Part shown: positions 47,480 to 59,552 of the stretch, piece after piece
Layout of the letters: the number at the start of each line of letters is the position of its first letter
Numbering within the stretch: the stretch's first letter is position 1
Assembly (NCBI GenBank): GCA_029204225.1
Contig: CM055096.1
Span: 75,987,521-76,051,520 of the forward strand
From: Diphasiastrum complanatum
Lineage: Eukaryota; Streptophyta; Lycopodiopsida; Lycopodiales; Lycopodiaceae
DNA: 64,000 nt
Reading direction: 5' to 3'
The notes under the pieces: model-generated
Database searches by the model: none
Told to the model about the DNA's origin: nothing
What the model saw: only the letters and a program-made list of their open reading frames with translations
Translations under genes and position numbers: made by a program

Positions 47480-47910
47480 TGATATTGACCTATCTCAAAG
47501 AAATCCAACTATTTTATTCTATGGTTATTTGAGTTGCATTGCATTAATATTCCATCCCAGATTCCATTCAAGAAGCAAATATTGAAATCAAATTCCATTA
47601 TGACAAAGACAAGGTGCAGCATAAGTAATGATTGAGATCTATCGACTCTCTTCAACATCGACCAATGGTTGAGATCTATCGACCCTTTTGATAGCTCAAC
47701 CTAGCATGATTTCACGAGCGTAACTAATCAAATTTAAGATATTTAGCGATGGGTACCATCAACTGTTAAGCACAAGTACAAGGTCAGTTAAACTTAAAAA
47801 CCATCTTTTAGTCATATTTTTAGTTAGATTATCTTGTAGATTCTCTAGATCGACTAAAATGATAAATTTGAAAGTAGCAAAGTAGAAAAATTAGGACGTA
47901 GAGCGAGAAA
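47480..47910 (+). mobile_element. Copia fragment (pol end and LTR), second copy
   Basis: 47480-47625 matches the copia RNase H end at about 2915-3060, and 47630-47910 matches the LTR part 3380-3668, in the same orientation. About 320 bases between them, present in the first copy, are missing here. Non-coding. Confidence 0.75.
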
Positions 47911-48039
47911 CATAGAGTGGCAAGCACCCACTCTGTCATTGTACATAGTTTTTTATTTTGAATAGCACTGTCTTCTTATTTTCAGAATCCAACTTCATCA
48001 CATTGTTCTGAAATTAAACATGTGTTTTGTGATTGTTAT

Positions 48040-49375
48040 AAGATAATAAAAACTTCATTTTTCATAACATCAAGGTCATATGATACCACCACGAAGAAAA
48101 TCAAGAAGAGACCAATGCTGCATGTTAGTGATGTAGGAGCATCCGATAAATGAATGTGAACACAAGTTTCTCAATCAAAATACTCATAGGGGAATTGGGT
48201 AGACTCATAGGACTGAATGATGAGGTTGAAAAAAACATTTTGAAACAAAGGAGCGTCATGATTGGAGGTGGCAATAACATTTAGTATATATTCTTTCCTT
48301 GCTCTTTGTTGTTTAATTGAGGTAGTCTTATGATTGGAAAATTAAAAGAACACAAATTCAATACATTTTTACGGTAAGGTTACTTGAGGAATGGTTTTTG
48401 TAGTCATGATTGCAAACAATTGCAAGAAGGGTGGTGCTTGAGAAAAGTTGTCAACAATGACAAATTGACACCTAGAGAGAGTAAATGGACACAAATAGGT
48501 TGCAGATTAAGGAAGTGTTTACTCAATTGATGGCCCCAAGGATTAAAACATCTCACATTTAATTAAAAGAGTGATTGATACATCATCAGAAGAGTATCAT
48601 GTGAGGGGCCCGAAAGATGAATTTGAAGCCCATGGAGGTAGTGTCATTTGAGCTTGAGATCAATATCCTTGTGTAAGAGTGAAATTGAAATTCCACATTT
48701 TGATGGGTCATGACGTACTACAAGATTGATTTCTTGAATTGAAACAATGCTTTTAGTTCAAAACTTAGAATCCAAAATCCATCTTCAATCATTGCACTTT
48801 TGGGAATCCAAGGTCATGTTGCAATGTGGACAACCGACCACCAATAGAAGAGAAAATTCAAGAACTTACTAGCATTAGCAATGTATGAGAATATCAAAGC
48901 ATAGAGGAATATATGGACACTTTTTACAACTTGTTTATAAAGGTATAGATGCCAAATGACTAGTTCCCAAAAAATTTAATGAAATGTTATAGTATACGAG
49001 AAAGAATTGTTGCTATTTCAGATAAAAGTTCTTGAAGACAAAAGAAACAATGTAATAGGAAGTCACTCAACTTCATTCTAAATTGAATAAATGTGGAAAA
49101 AGAGAGAACAAGAGAAGACAAGTAGATCATGATGGCAAGACTGATAACATTCAAAATTGCTCTAAGTGCTTGGTTTCCAATGAAAGGCTCAACCCTGGGA
49201 CCAAAGAAACTTTGGTTGTCAAGCTAACCAACTGAGCCAACCTCAAATAGATTGCTCAAAGTGGAACAAGACAAAGTAAAATAATATTATATATGTTACG
49301 GTCAAGATAATGTTCAACATAACAAAGGAGGCATGCAATCTTCAACCCTACAGCTCACATTGGAACAATACAAGC
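48040..49375. repeat. Right arm of the long inverted repeat
   Basis: Reverse complement of 38-1845. It lacks the 378-bp TIR insertion and at about 49160-49310 carries sequence not in the other arm, including a tRNA-like segment. Identity elsewhere is roughly 85-90% by eye. The distance between arms is about 46 kb. Confidence 0.8.
49165..49260 (-). mobile_element. Possible tRNA-derived SINE head
   Basis: On the minus strand TGGCTCAGTTGG (49228-49239) is a perfect RNA polymerase III A box. About 33 bases downstream, GGGTTGAGCC (49186-49195) resembles the B box GGTTCGANTCC. Between them a short stem (ACCAAAG/CTTTGGT) can form. The surrounding sequence is absent from the other inverted-repeat arm. 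It is too degenerate and lacks the acceptor stem to be a tRNA gene. No clear target duplication. Confidence 0.4.
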
Positions 49376-51205
49376 ACAGTTGCTTTTGCTCTCTCTTAAG
49401 GTTCTTATTTCTTGTCATCTTTTTCTAGTCAATAGTATGTGTGCTCGTCCACGAGACAAAAAAAAACAGCTAGATTACAACATTAAATTGAATGGAATGT
49501 TTTGCCACATGTTAGATTGAGTACTGATATTACCAATCATTCTTACAAATTGCAAAAGAACCTTCCTGCTTTGATTTTTGCTACTTTACTTGGTGGCAGA
49601 ATAGTTCTACTTTATCTGTTTATCAATGCTTTAGATTGAGATTGTACTAATTGTTCAATTGTGGCCATTTAAGGAGTTTTTTCGAGGGATCATTGAATGC
49701 CGAGTTCTCTAATGAATTGAGGGATTCTTCAAGAAACAGTTCGTTAATCCCTTAATAATAACAATTTGGCTCCACTCTACATGCTTTACAATATTCCAAT
49801 TGCTTTATCTTGTCCATTCTAGGAAAAATCTTCAGGGTGAACAATCCAGTAATCAATAAACACCTTTTCTTCGATTAAATTCCACTTTGAGAGGTTTCTA
49901 GCCCGTGCACAGACCATGGTTATCCTATTATGACGATATTCATTCAGGTGTTTCAAGAGAAATCTGTCATAAGCTAAATGAAACTGTATACAAAATATCA
50001 CTGCAAACCCCGCACGCACACACACACATAAGATACAAATAATGCATTAGCTCATTTACAAATGCTGTCGAAAGCAAATTATGCTGCGGAATCTTTTTTT
50101 GTCTCTCACTGACTATCTAACCTTAGACAATCAGCTATTTACAACAGCCATGGTCAGAACCTTTAAGAACCTCTCATAGCTCCTGGTAAGTACATGAAGT
50201 CATATGGCCCAAACTGGAAGCATGCCTTAAAAATGTTTGCTTGGAGATACTTTGTGCTAAATCAAACAGTTCGGAACAAGCCATTCTATATAATTTTGGA
50301 GCTTGACCACACAGTAATAGAAACAACCTTAGTGCAAGAATGGATTCCAAGCTTCTTTTGTACCTTCAGGAGCACAAGCTTTGCACAAGTGAAAGAATAA
50401 CGGTGTTAAATATTCCCTGTTTGCATATTACTTCATTCATCACATGAGCTATAGCATATGTATGCAATGCTTGAGCTTATGGAGTCTACATCCAAACAGA
50501 TACCAAGGCAGATGAGGATCTCACTATGGAGCATTACCGTTTATTGTTCTAGCAGCTTCTTCCCATCTAAAATACTTCACACTAAGGTGACTTGCTGCTC
50601 TTACTTTCGAAATGATTCTCAATAGGATCTTTTCAAATGAAAAAAAGAGGCGTATAGATTTCAGAATTCAAGCACATGGTCCAGATCACCTTCACACCAA
50701 AAAGTACACCATTCATACATGCAAGGTAGGAATATACAAAAAAACAGAAGATTTGTATATTCTACTTAATCATGGTGCTACAAATACATGTGATCTAAAC
50801 TTTGCCATCAACGAAAGAAATTCAACCTGATTCAGGACAGCATTTTGCGACAGCAAAGCACAGTATTGCAAATGACGTAGATAAACTGTGAAAGAATCTT
50901 GACAGCAAAATGAAATGCATCCATCAATGCATCATCATAACTTAACAGCCATGATAACTTGTCCCAACTCACATGTGTTGTTCTGTCCGACACCTCTGAG
51001 CTCAAGCTCGTCGGCGAAAACATAAAGTGCAAATGGTGCAAAACAATATTACAGGTTGTTCCAGCACCTTCTTGGAGAATCTATACATGCTTTAATGTTC
51101 AGTTCCACAAAACTGGAATCATATGCTCTCTCTGCCATCAATTAGAGCCATCCTTGGATATGGAACATCTTTTTGCTCAGTCAAAATAAAGCAAGGTTTT
51201 CCTGC
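49376..51205. other. Region downstream of TIC20, no recognisable gene
   Basis: AT-rich, with only short open frames of no recognisable character (for example 50194-50400 and 50959-51189). The part next to 51205 would include the TIC20 3' UTR. A (CA)-rich run lies at 50015-50030. Confidence 0.5.
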
Positions 51206-51883
51206 TTATTCGTAAGGGATTTGCATGTACGAAGCATCTGACAAAAATGGAACATCTGCATACATGCCCCTCAGTGCACAGCGTATGCACTCAATGACTG
51301 TGAACAGAAACGCAATAGCCACAGCCAACCAATAATGTGCCCCAAACTTCCCCCAGTAGATTGCCTGTGGTATCCAGTCATTGACTGTGCCTACAACCTG
51401 CACTATAATTTCTAAAAGCATTCCAGTGACTACATGGAATCTCAGAAAATGAGGCCATCGGTTGTTGCGGACAATCCCTAGGTATGCTGCGAAAAAGTAG
51501 GCAAGTAGAAACCATCCAGGAAGTTTGCCGAGCAAAACTAAGAAAGGGTAAGTGCAGAATTCATAGTCCTCAAGAAATGAATGGAGACTATAAGCTGTCT
51601 CGGCATACATCCATGTTTCACACAGGGGCATCAAATAAGGAATACAAGCAAGGACACGCCACCACCACTTTGGTTTTTCAGTCATAGGAGGGAATCCTTT
51701 ATATGAGGGAATATCATCTGATGCAGCTCTTGGACAACCTCCTTTTATCCTTTCCAAAGACATGACTGGAGGCAAACATAATGCTCTAAGGCTACCACCG
51801 TCTCCTGCAAGAAAGGAGGATGCAGAGAAGCTAATTCCGGATAGAGTGCTGGTGGACCCTGCAAATAGGGAAATGTTCTGCAT
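51206..51883 (-). CDS. TIC20: TIC20-I-like chloroplast inner-envelope translocon subunit (core exon)
   Basis: The 225-codon frame matches the TIC20 family: KPKWWWRVLACIPYLMPLCE, then ETWMYAETAYSLHSFLEDYE, AYFFAAYLGIVRNNRWPHFL, RFHVVTGMLLEIIVQVVGTV, ending MYADVPFLSDASYMQIPYE. Four hydrophobic helices (about residues 75-97, 122-138, 149-168, 182-203) fit the four-span protein that forms part of the inner-envelope protein-import channel. An in-frame ATG exists at 51883. However, TTTGCAG|GGTCC at 51859-51865 and TATGCAG at 51877-51883 look like acceptors after a T-rich run, so the exon probably starts at 51858 or 51876 and an upstream exon with the plastid transit peptide is missing from view. 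The core frame is undamaged. The symbol denotes the family; the I versus IV paralog call is by motif likeness. Confidence 0.9.
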   Translation of the reverse strand: MQNISLFAGSTSTLSGISFSASSFLAGDGGSLRALCLPPVMSLERIKGGCPRAASDDIPSYKGFPPMTEKPKWWWRVLACIPYLMPLCETWMYAETAYSLHSFLEDYEFCTYPFLVLLGKLPGWFLLAYFFAAYLGIVRNNRWPHFLRFHVVTGMLLEIIVQVVGTVNDWIPQAIYWGKFGAHYWLAVAIAFLFTVIECIRCALRGMYADVPFLSDASYMQIPYE

Positions 51884-52830
51884 ATGTTAAAAAAAATCAA
51901 TTTATGAAAACACTAGGGGAATCATCTGAAACTCACAGAAAATATAATGTTAGTAACATGTAGATTAAGTTTAATGACACATAGATAAAATAACTCTGGT
52001 ACAATAAAGCATCCAATATTTGGCTTTCCAGTATGTGTACGTACCTTGACATGAAGAAAAAAAACTTTGCAATTTTGTTACAAACAGTGTCTGACATTCA
52101 ATAAAATGTCATATTTTTTGGAAACTCTTTTTCATAAATTTATTAACTAGAGGCTTCTAAATGCTTACTCCTCTAAGCATCTCCAGAGAAACCATAGATT
52201 TCACAGCACTCTGATGATATCAGAGAGTAGTGTCAGTGAGCACATGTAGTTTGTTAAATGGCCTTAAATAGGCTTTTTTAGGTTTTCATGCAAGCTGCAA
52301 GAAAAAGTGAGAACATGGACTCCCTCATATTTTTAGCATACTAGAAGTTAGGAAAGTTGCTTGAATCAAATTCTGGATTTTTGATGGCACCCTGCTCGCT
52401 GATCTGTAGCAAGAAAGTTTGAGGCTCAAACTACTGAAAATTTCGAAATCCAAGGATGAAATTTCAATTTTACTCTTCCCTGTCCAGTGCTGGCCCTGCT
52501 AGGAATTTTTGCCTTGAAATCCCCTCAGACTTGCTCAGATTTCACTGAGAAATCAGAAGTAGGTCGCTGATTCCACAGCGATGGATCTGCTCGCTGCTTT
52601 CTGCTCTAATACCGCTCTGAAATCTACAAATAGATCTTTGAAATCAGAGATAGATTGCTGCTTTTCCAGCGATTTACCTGTGCAAGAAAATCTACCTCCA
52701 AAATTGTGGAAATTCCCCAAATTCATATGAATAGGAGGCTGTTCCTACAGCGACTCTCCTCCTCTATGCTTTTTTGAGAATCTCTGAAATGTTTCCTATC
52801 TTCTGACAGCTTTCTCTACTACTGATGGAG
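51884..52830 (-). other. Intron or upstream region of TIC20 with copia leader sequence
   Basis: No transit-peptide exon could be recognised. On the minus strand, 52830 down to about 52380 follows a copia primer site and holds repeats of CAGCGA-/CTGATTCCACAGCGATGG-type words, so it is likely untranslated copia leader. 51884-52380 is AT-rich and may be intron. Confidence 0.4.
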
Positions 52831-53103
52831 ATGGCTCTGATACCAGTGTAATAGATCCTCACACCACAGTAGGGCAAACACTAACTGATCCACCCAACTT
52901 GCCTACTCCCTGATATAGAGTAAGCCCCTCCTAGCCCAGTGTGAGGACTGGTAGCATGCATACTGCCAAGTGTCGGCCATGTAGCACTGACGTGGCCGAC
53001 TGCACGTCGGGACCCAACTGGGGGCCCTGTCCTACTGACAGGGTCCCTAGACTGTGTTAGGCCCGCCATGGCTATGGACCGTGCTGGGGCACACTACTCA
53101 CAC
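52831..53103 (-). mobile_element. Minus-strand copia LTR and primer site
   Basis: The minus strand has TGGTATCAGAGCCAT (52831-52845), the initiator-Met primer site, directly after an LTR end ...CTATTACAC. The LTR would span about 52847-53103 (TGTAATAG...CTCACA on the plus strand), about 257 bp, short for copia. Only one LTR copy is visible. Confidence 0.6.
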
Positions 53104-53109
53104 TGTCTT

Positions 53110-53552
53110 TGTTAGAATAATAAATGTAAATGATGTAGAAGCCATAGGTTACTCTGACCCAAAAGGTCGAGATCTGTGTAACCATGGTCATTTATATTTT
53201 AGGCCCAAGTTAGTATGAAACTAACTTGTAGGGACTCGTGGGTCCACTAGGGGCCTATACATGTGAATTAAGTACCTAACTTGTTATTTGGGGTACTTAA
53301 TTATTTTATGTAACCTATGGTAGCTAGATAGCCATTAGTCAAGTTATTGGACAGCCAATAGTCATGAAGGTAGATAGCCATCTTGGACTACTTATATGTA
53401 GCCATTCATTTGTATGGGACACACTTTTGTTAAGCAATCTACTGTTCATATTGGCTGTCCACAAGTTTCTACAAGAGGGTCATCTAACCATCTCTCTCTT
53501 CTCTTTGAGAATACTTTGTGTTAATGAATAGTCTTGATTCTAGATTCCTACA
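53110..53552 (+). mobile_element. Copia 5' LTR (443 bp)
   Basis: Begins TGTTAGAATAATAAATG and ends GATTCCTACA, directly followed by the primer site TGGTATCAGAGCC at 53553-53565. The boundary is therefore secure although the 3' LTR is missing. Confidence 0.85.
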
Positions 53553-54183
53553 TGGTATCAGAGCCATTTTTCAGAATTGATTGCTTGTTGGAGGGCACCC
53601 AATAGGTAGCCACATTTCTCCTCTTTTGGTTCATAAAAATCAGAATTTTTCTGATTTTTGTGGAGAGAACTGTTCGGCTCCTCCTTGTTTTTTGTGCAGG
53701 AAATTGCAGGAAAAAGCTTGGAACCTCCACTCATTTGGGAGCCAGCAGTAGGGCGCCCATGCTCAACTAGTTTTCATGTGATTGAAATCAGATTACATGC
53801 TTCAAATTTCAGATTTTCTTCTTGGAGGAGGGCGCCCATCTACCTTGAAGACAAATGTGTTTTTGACACATTTTTAGTGGCTGAAATTTTTTTGTTTTTG
53901 AGCCTGGAAGAAGGTCCTACCATCTGCTCCATTAGCACATTGAGTGCACACCATTGTACCACAAAAGTTCTGGTTGTGGTTTTGGCTTCATTGGAAGCCT
54001 GCATATTAGTTAGTATTCTGTTATTTCAGCAGAATACAGCCACCTATATCTTCTTGTGAATGAGCTATTGCATGTGGTGTATTGCAATCTATAGTGCTCA
54101 TTCAGCTTTGATCTTGCTGATTTTTTAATAGATTTTGGCCTGGAATCTGTTTTTCCCATCTACTATTAGCTGAATTTTCAGAA

Positions 54184-54890
54184 ATGGCTAAAGAATCTGA
54201 ATCTATAGGTTCTTTGTTCAATGAAGATAGGTTGAATTAATTTCTCCTTGTGGTGCTACATGATCAAAAACCTCCTTATTGCTAAAGGTTTGTTTGAAGT
54301 TGTAAGTGGTGATGAAGAGAGGCCACCTAGTTTGGCACCTACTACACCGTCAAGAGCTACTTCTTCAACATATGTGGAGGTGTCTTCCGAAGAACAAAAG
54401 AAGTGGGATCGACGTGATGCACAAGCACATTCGGTCATAGCGCTATCCGTGAAGAGATCAATCCTACCTCACATTCGATCATGCAAGACTTTCAGGAGTG
54501 CTTGGGAAGTACTTGCCAAGATGTTCCAAGTGAAGAATACGGCGGAAGTGCTTTTTTTACGTAATCAACTCTCAACATTGAAGATGCAAGAGGGTGATAC
54601 GCTTTCAAATCACTTAATGAAGATCAAGGATCTTCGTGAAGAGCTTCTTAGCATTGACGAAATTGTCGAGAACTCTCAATTTGTTTCAATTACTCTTAAT
54701 TCACTTCCTCATTCCTATCTTCCATTTGTGTCTACTTTAAGCATATCTCTTAGGGGATAGCAAATCTCCTTTGAAGAGCTTGTTGGCTTACTTCTCCAAG
54801 AAGAGCAAACAAGGATTAATTTTGGTGAACAAGAAAATCAAGCCTTCTTCACCAAAGGCAAAGGCAAGCAATCAGATCAGCGAGCTACTG
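54184..54890 (+). pseudogene. Copia gag (UBN2 type), truncated
   Basis: ATG at 54184 (MAKESESIGSLFNEDRLN), then a stop and frameshift near 54237. The main frame, 54248-54760, has WCYMIKNLLIAKGLFEVVSG, SEEQKKWDRRDAQAHSVIAL and FLRNQLSTLKMQEGDTLSNH, the copia gag pattern. A TAG at 54758 replaces the expected Trp, and coding continues (ISFEELVGLLLQEEQTR) to about 54890, where gypsy sequence begins. No knuckle or pol remains. Confidence 0.85.
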
Positions 54891-55124
54891 TACTCAAGAA
54901 ACCGGAAATTTTGGTACCATTTTGGAGCTTCAAACTGGGATTTTCCGGGAGAGCAGGTCTGAAAATTTGGGTAAAAGAGCTGAGAGGGTTCCTCTTCGTA
55001 TTTTCTTTGGAAGTACAGTCCTCAGAAATAGCTAAGTCTTCTTTCCCTCTTTGTACAATAATAAATTAGTCTTTTTGACTTTTTTTTGGAAAGAAACGTT
55101 AGGCAATCTTTTTCTATCTCTGAA

Positions 55125-56317
55125 AATGGCCACTTCTCCGGGATTTGATCAACTCTGACAAGAGGCATTGATGAATTAGAAACGGAATCCATGAGGTTCA
55201 GTAAAGGGAAAGAACCAATGGAAGTTGAAGAACAGGAACAATTCGTCGAAGAACTCGACGAATTGGTTACCAAGGAGCAGTTTCTCCACTTGGTAACAGA
55301 AGTGGATGAATTGAAGTTGGCATTAGCCAATTTCAAGTCCAGTGTGGACAACTCGTTCGCTGAACTCAAAGGTTTGATTCTGAGTTCCGCGAAAGGAAGT
55401 CTTCCCTCCACTTCTCAGTTGTCCCCTTCTCCACTTCCATCAGTCTCGGGTGAGCCTATGTGGTCTCACCCCAGTGTTTTAAAGATTTAAAGCCTGCTAC
55501 TTTTATTGGAGAAGAGAAGGATAGAAATGCAGACATTCTACAAACCTTCCTCAACAAATGGAAGAACATTCATGCTCTTAAACAGACCCCTGACCATTTG
55601 CAAGCAATTGATGCCAGTCTTTCCTTAGGGCCCATGGCCTATAAGTGGTGGTTAAATCTCCAGGAGACTAGGCAGACTCCCCGGTCATGGAAGGCCTTTG
55701 AAGAAGCCTTCCTAAGAGAAATCCTACCGGAAAATGAACTGGATAGAGCCTGGGAAGCCTAGGAGAGAACAATAATGGACAAGTCCCTAATCCAATATAT
55801 CTCGTAGTATCGAGAAGCAATTTTAAAAATTAAAAATATGGATGATTATCAGAAAGAAGATAAAAGTAAAGGTGAAGCTTCTCAGAAACGCCCTTCACTC
55901 ATACAACCCTTAAAACCAGAAGATTTTGAGAAAGCCAAACAAGAACGTTTGTGCTTTGTGTGTATGGGCAAGGGACACACAGTCAGACAGTGTCCCAAGG
56001 GGCCTTTCACTAAGAAAGATAAAAAAGATAAGAAACAAGTTCATCTTGTTCAGACTGTAAGTTTCCCCAGTGACTCGGCAGCTTCCGAGATCAAAGTGTA
56101 TCATGAAGACCATGAACACTGTTGCCAGCTGACCTCTGCAATGCTAGCGAGACCCTTCAGCTTTGGGCCGCATGACGACCTAGTACGTATGCATGGGAAA
56201 GTTGGTAACCAGTCAGTTAGAGTTATGGTTGATGATGGGGCAACCCATAATCTCATCAACTACACCCTGGTTAAAAAACTTAAACTTCAGAAGTACCTAG
56301 TTAGCATAGGTACATAG
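55125..56317 (+). pseudogene. Ty3/gypsy gag and protease (third gypsy element)
   Basis: A start near 55125 (MATSPGFDQL, then stops) leads to a Glu-rich segment (EVEEQEQFVEELDELV). The capsid region follows (PATFIGEEKDRNADILQTFL, then AYKWWLNLQETRQTP). A knuckle CFVCMGKGHTVRQC lies at about 55960-56000. The protease motif MVDDGATHNLINY is at about 56225, with DDG in place of the usual DSG/DTG. Frames break at about 55480, 55760 and 56317. No 5' LTR for this element is visible; it starts abruptly at about 54890 inside copia sequence. Confidence 0.85.
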
Positions 56318-56418
56318 TTTCACTAGCTAAGGGTGAAGATAAGAAAATCTGGGAAACTATGGTAAGTAGCTTAAATCTTGGTAATCAAGGGTACCAAGAT
56401 GAAATAAACTTTTAGATA

Positions 56419-58165
56419 ATGCACTTGAATCGCACAGACATTGTTCTCGGGAGAGATTGGCTCTACAGTTTAGGACCTTCCCTCCACAGAAATTATCAGG
56501 AGAACACCCTCAACTTTCAGCATAAAGGCCGAGAGATCCAGTTGCATGGGGAGCATGATGTTCCCAACAGCCCTATGGTCTGCAGTGAGCTCTGTCAGCT
56601 AATCGGAGACGACGACCATCAGGTATTCTTATGTGACTTTCAGTTTATTCCTGAAGTTTCTCTTTCCAGTTCTTTACAGCAAAAAATCAGTAAATTAGAA
56701 ACTTTATTGTCTAAATTTAAAGATGTTTTTCGTGAAGATTTGCCACATGGGTTACCACCTAGCAGAGAGGTAGATCATGTAATAAACCTAGTACCAGGTA
56801 CAACACCTGTTTCTAAACCTCCGTATCGGGTCAGCCGAACAGAGGATGAAGAAATAACTAGGCAGTTAACAAATTATCTTGGGAAAGGCCAAATTCAGAC
56901 CAGTAGTTCACCATGGGCCTCACCAGTCCTTTTGGTGAAAAAGAAAGAGGGGTCTATGCGTCTTTGCGTGAATTACAGAGCCCTCAATAAAGTCACAATT
57001 AAGAATAAATACCCTATGCCTTGGGCAGACGAGTTGTTTGATCAACTTGATGGGGCTAAGATTTTCAGTAAAATAGACCTCAGATCGGGATATCATCAAG
57101 TCCGTATAAAGTCGGAAGATGTCTCGAAAACAGCTTTTAGGACTCGTCATGGCCATTATGAGTTTAAGGTGATGCCATTTGGGCTCACAAATGCTCCAGC
57201 TACCTTTAGGACCTTGATGAACAGTGTCCTCAGACCATACTTGGGTAAGTTTGTAGTCGTATGTTTAAATGACATCCTCATCTACAGCGAAACGAGGAAG
57301 GAGCATCTAAAACACCTCAGAAAGGTGTTTCGACTGCTTAGAAAGCAATAAGCTTTATGCTAAAGAATCCAAGTGTGAATTCTTCGTTGAAGAAGTAGCA
57401 TATTTGGGTCACATTATCTCGGCAGATGGGATTAAAATGGACTCGAATAAGGTTAAAGCCATACTCAGTTGGCTGAGACCTCAGAATATTTTGGAACTTC
57501 AAATCTTTCTTGGTTTGGCGGAATATTACAGACGATTTGTTAAGGAATATGCTCAAATAGCAGTTCCTATGACAAATCTTCTTAAGGGGAAGGGAAAGGA
57601 GTTCTTTTGGGAGTCCGCACATCAGGAGAGCTTTGATGCTCTCGAAATAGCCTTAGCTATAGCACCAGTTTTAAAGGTCGTCGACCCCAATCAACCATTT
57701 GTGGTCGAAACAGATGCTAGCGACTTTGCAGTTGGTGCTGTACTAACTCAGGGTGGACGACCAGTTGCGTTCGAGAGTAAAAAACTCGAGCCAGCTCAGA
57801 CTAGGTATAGTGCCTATGAAAATGAGCTCTTTTCTATAGTCCATGCCCTTAAGACTTGGAGGCATTATTTGTATGGTGCCAACTTCGAGGTCCTGACAGA
57901 CCATCAAAGTCTCAGATACCTTTGCAATCAACCTGAGCTCAGAGGTCGGAAAGCTCGTTGGGCAGAGTTGATGGAAGAGTTTGATATGTCTATCAGATAT
58001 AGACGGGGGGAATTCAATACAGTAGCAGATGCCCTTAGCAGAATGCCTATGATAAACGAGCTGAGTTTTACTCAGATTCGTAATGAGTTACTCGAGTCGT
58101 TGAGAGGGAAGTGCCAGCATGTTGCATTCTTCTCTACTATCTGGAGCTCAGTCCAGAGCAGATAG
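56419..58165 (+). pseudogene. Ty3/gypsy reverse transcriptase and RNase H
   Basis: The protease end ([11 protein letters not shown]) is followed by [56 protein letters not shown]. The catalytic motif reads CLND at about 57265 instead of YLDD/FLDD, so one essential Asp is lost. After a frameshift at about 57345, [15 protein letters not shown] and [15 protein letters not shown] (thumb) lead to RNase H with [31 protein letters not shown] and [11 protein letters not shown], and the tail [12 protein letters not shown]. Inactive as it stands. Confidence 0.92.
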
Positions 58166-58299
58166 TTACAGACTCCAGAACTTGTTCCCGAGGCTGGTGC
58201 CAGTTCATCCAAGAATACGGCAGCTTCCGTTGAGGACGATGATGAGTCCGAGTATGCGTCAGATGACGTTGAGGATTCTGAGCCTATACTACCCAATCA

Positions 58300-59150
58300 A
58301 ACCCCAGTGGTTGAGGGTCAGTTAACTCAAGGATTCAAATGGAAACAGTATTCCATTCAGGATGAGTACTTGCTCTATAGAGATAGGGTATGTGTCCCCA
58401 ATTCATAGGATTATAGGCAGCGGGTCCTATATGAATGTCATGACAATCCTAGTGCAGGACGCCCAGGCATACAAAGAAGACCTATGAGCTTCTTTGTAGG
58501 CAATTCTTCTGGCCCAGTATGAAAAAGGACATCCAACAATATGTAAGCAGTTGCCAGAAATGTCAAGTAAATAAAGCAGAGCGTTTAAAGGCAGGAGGGT
58601 TGTTGCAGCCCTTAGAAATACTAGCTGGTAAATGGGAGAGTATCTCCATGGATAGTAGGCCTGCCCAAAACCCAAAAGGGTAATGACGCTATGTGGGTCA
58701 CAGTTGACCGTCTGACCAAAATGGCTCATTTTATTCCGACCAAAACAACTGTTAGAGCTCCAGAGTTAGCGAGGTTGTTTGTAGACGGGCTATTTAAATT
58801 GTACGGTCTACCTTCCGTCATAGTCAGTGACCGGGACAATAAGTTTAATGGAAATTTTTGGAGGGCAGTATTCCATCATCTCCATACTAAACTTAATAAC
58901 CACCGACCATCCACAGACGGACGGTCAAACAGAGAGGGTAAATCAGGTGTTGGAGGATATGCTTGATGCATACGTCAGCAAGAAGCAGACTAATTGGGAG
59001 GAGTATCTCTCGATATTAGAGTTTGCTTATAACAGTACCAAACATTCAGCTACGGGATACAGCCCATTTATGCTGATGTACGGTTTTCAGCCACGCTCAC
59101 CCACAGCTGTAGGGTTTAAACAAGAAAAAGTTGAAAGTTATGGACTCGGC
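58300..59150 (+). pseudogene. Ty3/gypsy integrase, truncated
   Basis: The zinc-binding part is broken but recognisable (VLYECHDNPSAGRPGI, then in another frame VSSCQKCQVNKAERLKAGG). The core continues in two frames: WVTVDRLTKMAHFIPTKTT (D), VIVSDRDNKFNGNFW (D), then after a frameshift near 58890 TDGQTERVNQVLEDMLDAYV (E). The similarity ends after MLMYGFQPRSP (about 59100), so the C-terminal domain is missing and the sequence passes into the next LTR. Confidence 0.9.
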
Positions 59151-59552
59151 TCATTACGTTCGCCGCGTCCATTTACATTTACAGTTACTTTACTTTATGC
59201 ATAAGCAGGCCTTGGGCCCTTTTTTATTCATTAGTGACATTCAGACTATATGGTTGGCCTTTGGCCTTATTATTCATTATTAGGCCATTTGGACATATTA
59301 CTGGAGAGTGGGGGCCTTCTTGGAGGGCGCACTATTATCCCTCCCAGTTGGGCCCTAGCCACTGGAAGCTTCCTTTTAGGGCTTCCTCTTGGCTATAAGT
59401 AGGGAAACTGTGTCATTTGTCATTCAGCTGATGATATTGATCTCTCTCTTTAGCCTCCTTAATCTCTCTCTTTCCTGCTTTCTAGGGTTAAGTCTTGCTT
59501 ATGTGATGCTTTCATAGCTTAGTTCTAGATCAGCTGTGGCTCTATTCGTAAC
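59140..59552 (+). mobile_element. Gypsy LTR (start approximate)
   Basis: The right end is set by a TGGTATCAGAGC primer site at 59554-59565. GGCTATAAGTAGGG near 59388 could be the TATA box. The left end is uncertain (59141 or 59198 start with TG). No second copy is in the window. Confidence 0.55.

Noticed and set aside
49165-49260. Functional tRNA gene
   Set aside because: The A box is perfect, but the B box is degenerate and no acceptor stem or full cloverleaf can be drawn; a SINE head is more likely.
50194-51189. Short frames between the inverted repeat and TIC20
   Set aside because: None exceeds 76 codons; no motif, codon bias or conserved partner was seen.
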